From Candidatus Bathyarchaeota archaeon (GTDB taxonomy: Archaea; Thermoproteota; Bathyarchaeia; Bathyarchaeales; UBA233), in assembly GCA_004376975.1 (NCBI GenBank), contig SOJA01000113.1, forward strand, positions 1 through 11,679: a stretch of DNA of 11,679 bases, read 5' to 3'. Position 1 is the stretch's first letter. Each line of letters opens with the position of its first letter. The notes under the pieces were generated by a model, which worked only from the letters and a program-made list of their open reading frames with translations, was not told the origin of the DNA and searched no databases. The translations under genes were made by a program, and so were the position numbers. Shown in pieces: positions 6,807-11,679 of this stretch.

Positions 6807-9191
6807 TCAATCTGCCGAAAAACTCTGTTGCGCTGCAAGTTTTTCTTTAATTTTCAAGCGTGTTTCTTGTGAAAGAGGACCCATCTTCGAAATTCTCTCG
6901 TTGAATGTTTCGAATATGTTGAGTACCTTGTTGTATTCTGGAAGCGTTGTAGAAAACGACATAAGGCGGAGGGACTGGACACCATATTCTCTTAGCTCCT
7001 TTTTCAATTGAGTAACATGTTTCCTCAAAGCCTCTTCAGTAAACACGCCGCCATGATCCTCAAGCAATATCACGCCGTCAGCTCCAGAGGCGAATGCGTG
7101 CAACAAATGTTTCAAGCCGACTCTTCCAGTGCTGGGAACACTGATTATCTCCACGTTGGGGGGATATGATGCTCTAGACTGCCCAGCTAAGTCAGCAGCT
7201 CCGTAAGCTATCTCTTTCTCAAGAAAAGCGATGATCTTTGGCGCCTTGCCGCCTTCGCTTACTTTACAGATTTGAGCCATCAACTGGGCTTCAGTGCAGT
7301 GCTTAAGGTCAATAGCCTCTTCAGGACATCTTGGCACGCAGATTCCACATCCAACACATGACATCGGGTTGATCGTTAAGCCTGTAGGAGACTCTTCCAC
7401 CGCCGCAACGGGACATACTTTTATGCATATCCCACAGTTGTTACATTTTTCGGGAATGATATAGGCTACTTCTGGCGAGACAGAAATCTCACCTTTCCCT
7501 ACGAAGGTTGCAACCCTTGAAGCAGTAGACATCGCCTCTAAGACTGTTTCCCTCACGTCCTTTGGACTCAAGGCGCATCCAGCAATAAACACTCCTTCCC
7601 TTTGACTGTCAACTGGCCTAAGCTTGTAGTGTCTTTCCAAAAGAAATCCGTCAGGGCCGACTTGGATGCCCAACTTTTGAGCCAATTCTTGAGTGCCTAA
7701 ACTAGGAATAATCCCCAAGACGAGTACTACTAAGTCGAATTTTCCCTCTACTTGAGTCCCAAGAAGGGTGTCCTCCGCCCTCACCAATATTTCATCACTC
7801 TGCGGAAGAACTTCTGCTACGCGGCCTCTGACAAAATGCACATTGTGATCTTGAGCCGTCGTGTAGAACTCTTCGTATCCTTTCCCATCAGCTCTTACGT
7901 CGGTGTAAAAAATCCATGGCTCGGCGTCCGGCACGATTTTTTGAACTATCATAGCCTGTTTGATTGCAGCCATACAACCTATCTTGCAACAATGTTCCAC
8001 CCCTGGTTCCTCGTTCATCATTCGGCTACCCACGCAGAGTATAAAGGCAACTTTTTTCGCTACCTTTCCGTTAGATGGTCTGCGCATTTCATGATTCAGG
8101 AGTATCTCTAACTGCAGGTTCGTTACGATGTCTGGGTGTAAACCGAAGCTGTACTCCTCAAAAGCTTTCGGATCAACTAGCTCAAATCCGGTGCAAGCAA
8201 CAATCGCGCCCACATCCAGCTCAATGACTTCTTCTTTCTGGTTGAAATCAATGGCTTTACCCTTGCACAATTTTTCGCAAAGCCTGCAAACTCCCTTAGT
8301 GAAATATAAACAATGTTCTTTATCAATCACGTATGTTCTTGGAACAGCCTGCTTGAACGGTGTGTAAATAGCCTTTCGCGGAAACAAGCCGGCTGAGAAT
8401 TCGCTTGGAACCTTGACAGGACAAAACTTCTCACACTCTCCACAGGCAGTGCATTTGGAAGCATCTATAAATCTTGGATGCTTTTTGATTAAGACTCTGT
8501 AGTTGCCAGGAGAACCTTCGACGGCTATTGGTTCTGCCATGCTGATTGTCTTTATGTTTGGGTGCTGTCCAGCGTACACCATTTTCGGCGTGAGAATGCA
8601 CTGCGAGCAGTCGAGGGTGGGGAAAGTTTTGCTAAGCTGGGCCATATGCCCGCCTATGCTCGGGCTTCTCTCCACCAAGTATACTTGATAGCCCTTGTCC
8701 GCCAACTCGATGGAAGCGATGATGCCCGCGATTCCTCCTCCAATCACGAGGATGTCTCTATTCACTGGTATGCTCTTTGTCTTTAACGGCTCGAGGTAAC
8801 GGGCTCGTTCCACCGCCCCACGTACAAGGTCAATAGCCTTAGACGTTGCAGCCTCCTTATCGTCGTGAACCCAGCTACACTGCTCTCTAATATTTGCCAT
8901 TTCAAGGAAATACTGGTTCAAACCAGCCGATTCCACTGCTCGTCTAAAAGTGTCAAGGTGCATCCGCGGTGAACATGACGCCACTACAATTCTGTTGAGC
9001 CCATGCTCCTTTATCCCCTTTATTATCATTTCTTGTCCAGGGTCACTGCACACATATTCGTATGTTTCTGCGATTTTTACCCCTTTAAATTTGGCAGCAG
9101 CTTCTCTCACCTTTTCCACATCTACCGTATCACTTATGTTCCCTCCGCAGTGGCAAATGTACACTCCTACCTTCGTTTCTTCTTGGGTCAT
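6807..9191 (-). CDS. hdrA: HdrA-family electron-transfer flavoprotein fused to a cysteine-free MvhD-like domain
   Basis: HdrA carries FAD and several 4Fe-4S clusters and in methanogens is the electron-bifurcating subunit of HdrABC-MvhADG. In the 794-residue form: N-terminal CHCGGN with C13/C15; FAD site GGGIAG at 151-156; DCSQC at 194-198; cluster cysteines C247/C250/C253/C257; C294/C302/C305/C309; a central group C386, C401, C402, C406; and two ferredoxin-type clusters C583/C586/C589/C593 and C612/C615/C618/C622. Residues from about 651 to 755 align with MvhD (YGAADLAG, VPSTGRV, GADGV), but all five MvhD cysteine positions are replaced. An ATG at 9212 is also possible; I prefer 9191 because GGAG lies eight bases before it and the TATA box at 9250-9241 would leave the upstream ATG with under ten bases of leader. 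No HdrB, HdrC or hydrogenase gene is in the window, so the partner is unknown; a thioredoxin reductase follows at once. Confidence 0.93.
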   Translation of the reverse strand: MTQEETKVGVYICHCGGNISDTVDVEKVREAAAKFKGVKIAETYEYVCSDPGQEMIIKGIKEHGLNRIVVASCSPRMHLDTFRRAVESAGLNQYFLEMANIREQCSWVHDDKEAATSKAIDLVRGAVERARYLEPLKTKSIPVNRDILVIGGGIAGIIASIELADKGYQVYLVERSPSIGGHMAQLSKTFPTLDCSQCILTPKMVYAGQHPNIKTISMAEPIAVEGSPGNYRVLIKKHPRFIDASKCTACGECEKFCPVKVPSEFSAGLFPRKAIYTPFKQAVPRTYVIDKEHCLYFTKGVCRLCEKLCKGKAIDFNQKEEVIELDVGAIVACTGFELVDPKAFEEYSFGLHPDIVTNLQLEILLNHEMRRPSNGKVAKKVAFILCVGSRMMNEEPGVEHCCKIGCMAAIKQAMIVQKIVPDAEPWIFYTDVRADGKGYEEFYTTAQDHNVHFVRGRVAEVLPQSDEILVRAEDTLLGTQVEGKFDLVVLVLGIIPSLGTQELAQKLGIQVGPDGFLLERHYKLRPVDSQREGVFIAGCALSPKDVRETVLEAMSTASRVATFVGKGEISVSPEVAYIIPEKCNNCGICIKVCPVAAVEESPTGLTINPMSCVGCGICVPRCPEEAIDLKHCTEAQLMAQICKVSEGGKAPKIIAFLEKEIAYGAADLAGQSRASYPPNVEIISVPSTGRVGLKHLLHAFASGADGVILLEDHGGVFTEEALRKHVTQLKKELREYGVQSLRLMSFSTTLPEYNKVLNIFETFNERISKMGPLSQETRLKIKEKLAAQQSFSAD

Positions 9192-9216
9192 TTTGACTTC
9201 TCCATTTGACATGGCT

Positions 9217-9250
9217 TCTAAGCAACTCTACAGATTGAACTATAAATGTT
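9217..9250 (-). promoter_or_regulatory. Promoter of the hdrA-trxB pair
   Basis: The minus strand reads AACATTTATA over 9250-9241, a good archaeal TATA box. Twenty-five bases downstream puts the transcript start near 9217-9219, leaving a leader of about 27 bases before the ATG at 9191, with GGAG inside it. No obvious operator repeat is seen. Confidence 0.55.
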
Positions 9251-9376
9251 ATTTTTCAATCTCTTAAACGTCTTGCTAAAAAGCATACTGGTAGCGAACG
9301 ACTTAGATATGAATAGCCTTATGCGAAAACATGAAAAGGGAGAAAACTCTTGTCATAGTCTTGACGGTGGATATGT

Positions 9377-9751
9377 TTGCCGGAAGATAAGGAATTGGAA
9401 CGGTGGAAACATCGGAAACTGTTCGAGATGAGGAAACGCTGGCTGGCAAAAGAGGCTGGAAAAGAAAAGGAAATAGAGGATCCCAAGAGAGTGCTAAGTC
9501 GAGTTCTGATCGGTCGAGGCTTAGAAGTTTTGAACGCTGCAGAACGCCAGTATCCTGAGGCCGTTCCTCAAATTAAAAAGGCTTTAGCTCAGCTGATATC
9601 TACGGGGAAACTGAAAGGCCCAGTGAATGGCGAGCAACTGCTCTGGTTTTTCAAGCGTTTAGGTCTGAACATTAGACTTGAAACACGTATCCGTATTTTG
9701 GAGCATGGAGAGTTGAAGACGATAGAAGAGAAACTGAAAGCAAAATTATAG
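9377..9751 (+). CDS. PDCD5-family DNA-binding protein
   Basis: A 124-residue basic protein of the archaeal/eukaryotic PDCD5 (TFAR19) family, compact helical proteins thought to bind nucleic acid; its cellular role in archaea is not settled. The family N-terminus MPEDKELERWK, the central RVLIGRGLEVLNAAERQYP (about 43-61), the QIKKALAQLISTGKL helix and the FFKRL segment with a following basic tail are all present at normal length. The start is a TTG at 9377, supported by GGTGG at 9366-9370 six bases upstream and by the match to the family N-terminus. An ATG at 9373 in another frame stops after five codons. In many archaea this gene sits with ribosomal protein genes (S19e, L39e, L31e), but none is visible here. 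It is divergent from hdrA and converges on the 52-residue frame at 9769-9927. Confidence 0.92.
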   Translation: MPEDKELERWKHRKLFEMRKRWLAKEAGKEKEIEDPKRVLSRVLIGRGLEVLNAAERQYPEAVPQIKKALAQLISTGKLKGPVNGEQLLWFFKRLGLNIRLETRIRILEHGELKTIEEKLKAKL

Positions 9752-9768
9752 TGAAGTTTTTCTGCGAA

Positions 9769-9927
9769 TCAGAGGACTTTTGCCCTGTGCGCCTTATGAT
9801 TGGAAATAAATGAGGTTGTTTTCTTCCATGCATGCCCGGGTGATAACATCGTTTTTTTCACAATTTTAATTAGTTCTTTTGGTTCTGCTTTAACCTTTTT
9901 TACATTTCTGACATTGGAAACTTTCAT
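9769..9927 (-). CDS. Small lysine-rich protein of unknown function, coupled to the EamA transporter
   Basis: A 52-residue frame starting with ATG at 9927 and ending in TGA at 9769. It begins MKVSNVRNVKKVKAEPKELI and ends HKAHRAKVL. It is strongly basic, with about a dozen lysines, no cysteine and no membrane segment. Its ATG overlaps the stop of the EamA gene by four bases (ATGA), a typical sign of translational coupling and the main reason to take it as real. I recognise no family. It could be a short nucleic-acid-binding peptide or a chance frame in the transporter's 3' region. A near-repeat of 18 bases inside it is shared with the end of the HxlR gene. Confidence 0.45.
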   Translation of the reverse strand: MKVSNVRNVKKVKAEPKELIKIVKKTMLSPGHAWKKTTSFISNHKAHRAKVL

Positions 9928-10829
9928 CTTTTGTAGAGAATGTAAACTCCTAACAACATGATTAATCCAGCTAGTAACTGTATAAGAGTAAAGGCTTCTC
10001 TGAGTATGACAAAAGCAAACACTGCACCAAAAAGGGAGGCTGTAGAAAAAACAACTCCAGTTCGCATTGCACCTATTTCCCTTAATGCAAAAAGAAACAG
10101 TAGGATTGAGAAGGCTATACTGAAAGCTCCCACTGACAATATGTACGGTATGGAAATCAGGGTGACATCAAAACTAACTCTTAGAAATAGAGACATAACT
10201 AGCAGAATAGCGCCACCAATGAAGCATTTCAATCCAGTTACCATTACAATATCTCGCTTCTTGCTCAGAATTTTGCTCAAGTTATTGTCTATTCCCCAAA
10301 ATAGACAGGCACCTACTATCAGCAAGTTGCCGGTGACCTCTTTGGTTAAGGTAAGCATCTGGAACTCTCCTTTTGTTGTTATAAACGCAACTCCAATAAG
10401 TAAGAGAAGAATGGCAAGATAGTCCTTCTTTGTTCCTCGTTCTTTCAGAAAAACAAAGGCTATTAAAACAGTGAACAGTGGTTCTGTGTTAAGGAGTAGA
10501 GACGTATCAATTGCCGTGGTTTCGTTAAGACCATGCAAAAGCATAAAAGGTGCGATGATTGAGCCACAGAGAATAACGAGAGCAAGAATTCTGTAATCTT
10601 TTCCTGATATTTTGGTTTCAGTCTCAGTGGGGGTTTCAAACAGAGAGAGAATCTTTCTGTGAAGTGGAGAAAGGTGAACTGCAAATAGGAGAACACCGCC
10701 AACAAAGTAAATCATTCCTGCAACAATCAAAGGATTAACATTTTCCAACGCAATCTTGTTCAGAGTTGAACTTACTCCAAACAAAACCGCGGAAGCAATC
10801 GCTCCTACATATCCCCAATGGTGAGTCAC
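9924..10829 (-). CDS. EamA/DMT-superfamily membrane transporter
   Basis: A 301-residue integral membrane protein of the drug/metabolite transporter superfamily, usually exporters of metabolites or amino acids; the substrate cannot be read from sequence. Ten hydrophobic segments fall at about 6-25, 33-52, 80-100, 107-127, 137-152, 167-187, 195-217, 225-243, 255-275 and 283-299, as two five-helix EamA halves. The first half ends with the family-typical NTEPLFTVLIAFVFLKER. The GTG start at 10829 has GAGTGA about eight bases upstream. The next possible start would remove the first helix. It lies 35 bases after the HxlR gene on the same strand and overlaps the start of the 52-residue frame by four bases, so regulator, transporter and small protein probably form an operon. 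Confidence 0.93.
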   Translation of the reverse strand: MTHHWGYVGAIASAVLFGVSSTLNKIALENVNPLIVAGMIYFVGGVLLFAVHLSPLHRKILSLFETPTETETKISGKDYRILALVILCGSIIAPFMLLHGLNETTAIDTSLLLNTEPLFTVLIAFVFLKERGTKKDYLAILLLLIGVAFITTKGEFQMLTLTKEVTGNLLIVGACLFWGIDNNLSKILSKKRDIVMVTGLKCFIGGAILLVMSLFLRVSFDVTLISIPYILSVGAFSIAFSILLFLFALREIGAMRTGVVFSTASLFGAVFAFVILREAFTLIQLLAGLIMLLGVYILYKR

Positions 10830-10853
10830 GTAATGTCACTCTTATTCTGCAGA

Positions 10854-10873
10854 TTTTGGTTCTGCTATAACTT
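10854..10873. repeat. Copy of a short dispersed near-repeat
   Basis: The plus strand here reads TTTTGGTTCTGCTATAACTT. TTTTGGTTCTGCTTTAAC at 9877-9894 matches its first 18 bases with one difference, and TGGTTCAGCTATAACTT at 11618-11634 matches its last 17 with one difference. On the minus strand all three can be read in the same frame as VxAEP. Meaning is unclear; chance is not excluded. Confidence 0.3.
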
Positions 10874-11266
10874 AGCTATTTTTCGATAGGCAACATCGCA
10901 AGGTGTTTTTGTTTCCTTCTTTAACAAATTGTGCGAATTTGCCCATTGCATTAACGGTAGCATTGCTCTTGCCAGTTCAACTCCATCATTTGTGAGGGTA
11001 TACTCGACTCGTGGAGGAATCTCCGCGTATGCTTCTCTTTTGATTAGACCGTATTCTTCCAGTTCCTTCAATCTATCTGAAAGAGTTTTTGAATTTATAC
11101 CTTTGAGACCTTCCATTATTTTATTGTATCTCAACTTTTCGTTGTTACCAATCGTATTTATTATTAGTAGTGCCCACTTCTTGCTGATAACGTCCATAAC
11201 TTCACCGAGGGGACATACACACTTTTCTTTACTTTCCTTTTGGAAACTCATTCTATCAATCCACAT
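10865..11266 (-). CDS. HxlR-family winged-helix regulator with paired N-terminal cysteines
   Basis: A 133-residue transcription factor of the HxlR family, small dimeric winged-helix proteins several of which sense reactive electrophiles or oxidants through a cysteine near the N-terminus. The family core runs from CPLGEVMDVISKKW (18-31) through the recognition region with NSKTLSDRLKELE (58-70) to the wing at PPRVEYTLT (84-92). There are two cysteines at 16 and 18 (CVCP) where the family commonly has one, plus C123. The ATG at 11266 has AGGT seven bases upstream; a second ATG at 11251 is possible. It leads a likely operon with the EamA transporter and is divergent from a thioredoxin-like gene across an 84-base region with palindromes, which fits autoregulation and control of both sides; that control is inferred. 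Confidence 0.93.
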   Translation of the reverse strand: MWIDRMSFQKESKEKCVCPLGEVMDVISKKWALLIINTIGNNEKLRYNKIMEGLKGINSKTLSDRLKELEEYGLIKREAYAEIPPRVEYTLTNDGVELARAMLPLMQWANSHNLLKKETKTPCDVAYRKIAKL

Positions 11267-11282
11267 TGACTTACCTTTCAGT

Positions 11283-11330
11283 TACTTGGCAACTTAAGTA
11301 CTTGACCTTCTACATCTACTTTATAATTTA
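11283..11330. promoter_or_regulatory. Divergent promoter and putative HxlR operator
   Basis: Overlapping palindromes ACTTAAGT (11292-11299) and AAGTACTT (11296-11303) are accompanied by an outlying TACTT at 11283-11287, which forms TACTT-N8-AAGTA with 11296-11300. TTTATAATTTA at 11320-11330 can serve as TATA element in both directions. On the minus strand it places the HxlR transcript start near 11297, within the palindromes. On the plus strand it would put the transcript start almost at the GTG of the thioredoxin-like gene, so that gene may instead use a weaker element further upstream. Confidence 0.45.
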
Positions 11331-11350
11331 AAGTATTCAGAGGTGAAAAC

Positions 11351-11605
11351 GTGGGACACAACATTGAAGTATTTACCGCTGGATGCCATTTGTGCAAAGA
11401 AACCATGGAAATTGTTCAGAAAGCTAAATGTAGTGAATGCACCGTGACTGAATACAACATCTTGGAAAAATGTGAAAGCGAAATTTGTCTAAAGAAAGCG
11501 AAAGAGTATGGAATAAAAACTGTTCCGACAATTGTTATCGATAGAAAGATTGCAATTGAAGGTAAGCCAACCACCAGACAAGTCAAAGATGCGTTGGGAC
11601 TATGA
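11351..11605 (+). CDS. Cysteine-rich thioredoxin/glutaredoxin-like protein
   Basis: An 84-residue thioredoxin-fold protein likely to act in disulfide exchange or metal/thiol handling in the cytoplasm. It has the active-site CHLC at 12-15 just after the first strand, and TVPTIVID near 57-64, which provides the cis-proline. Unusually there is a second CxxC, CSEC at 27-30, and further cysteines at 41 and 46, six in all. The start is a GTG at 11351 with AGAGGTGA ending five bases before it. It is divergent from an HxlR regulator that itself carries paired cysteines, and its stop overlaps by six bases the convergent gene entering from the right edge. Small proteins of this type are often found near permeases or metal-response regulators; no such permease is identified here. 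Confidence 0.9.
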   Translation: MGHNIEVFTAGCHLCKETMEIVQKAKCSECTVTEYNILEKCESEICLKKAKEYGIKTVPTIVIDRKIAIEGKPTTRQVKDALGL

Positions 11606-11679
11606 TTTCTTCTTCTCTGGTTCAGCTATAACTTTTCCACTTTTCTCAGATTTCGCATCGACGCCTTTGACACCGCAAT
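11600..11679 (-). CDS. C-terminal end of an unidentified protein (5' part outside window)
   Basis: A frame entering from the right edge encodes 25 residues, CGVKGVDAKSEKSGKVIAEP followed by EKKKS, then TAG at 11602-11600. The lysine/glutamate-rich end looks like a flexible cytoplasmic tail. The frame overlaps the stop of the thioredoxin-like gene by six bases. Another frame on this strand, ending with TAG at 11628-11626, is also open over 17 codons, so the assignment is tentative. Too little is visible to name a family. Confidence 0.45.
   Translation of the reverse strand, partial: CGVKGVDAKSEKSGKVIAEPEKKKS

Noticed and set aside
6764..6838. A longer thioredoxin reductase starting at the TTG at 6838
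   Set aside because: The added 25 residues do not fit the family, overlap the hdrA end, and the FAD motif is positioned normally from the ATG at 6763.
9246..9431. A 61-residue plus-strand frame overlapping the PDCD5-family gene start
   Set aside because: It runs out of frame through the well-supported PDCD5 N-terminus and overlaps the hdrA promoter; no family resemblance.
1..11679. CRISPR array, insertion sequence or integrase
   Set aside because: No regularly spaced repeats, transposase-like protein or terminal inverted repeats were seen; the repeated elements present are promoter boxes and a gene remnant.

Overview
The window looks like archaeal chromosome, most plausibly from a Bathyarchaeia-type member of the Thermoproteota. 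The evidence is a PDCD5-family protein, archaeal TATA boxes about 25 bases before predicted transcript starts, GGTG/GAGG-type ribosome binding sites, TTG and GTG starts, HdrA-type flavoproteins without bacterial partners, and a KaiC/RadA-like protein. The lineage is an inference from gene content; no rRNA or tRNA gene was found.

Layout. (1) 1-820, minus strand: the start of a short HdrA paralog that runs off the left edge, preceded by a frameshifted remnant of a thioredoxin reductase gene. (2) 844-5544: a 642-residue ribbon-helix-helix (RHH) protein and a glutamate dehydrogenase (GDH) with a duplicated N-terminal extension, both on the minus strand, then a divergent KaiC-like protein whose nucleotide-binding motifs have decayed. 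The promoters of the RHH gene and of gdhA share one architecture: a TATA-like element between two TGTTCA boxes 20-21 bp apart. More boxes lie toward the KaiC-like gene. (3) 5545-5827: a non-coding gap with small inverted repeats. (4) 5828-9191, minus strand: a full HdrA with a cysteine-free MvhD-like C-terminal domain, followed by an intact thioredoxin reductase. (5) 9377-9751: a PDCD5-family gene. (6) 9769-11266, minus strand: a likely operon of an HxlR-type regulator, an EamA transporter and a 52-residue basic peptide whose start overlaps the transporter stop. (7) 11351-11605: a cysteine-rich thioredoxin-like protein, divergent from the HxlR gene, converging on the end of an unidentified gene at the right edge.

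How the genes may work together. HdrA plus thioredoxin reductase suggests flavin/iron-sulfur electron transfer linked to the thiol pool. The RHH protein is the obvious candidate to bind the TGTTCA boxes and so control itself, gdhA and perhaps the KaiC-like gene, a link between nitrogen metabolism and an unusual regulator. The HxlR/thioredoxin-like pair looks like a small thiol-redox or metal response module. The least ordinary features are the RHH/GDH/KaiC-like cluster with its repeated operator, the duplicated GDH extension, and the HdrA-MvhD fusion that has lost every iron-sulfur ligand of its MvhD part.
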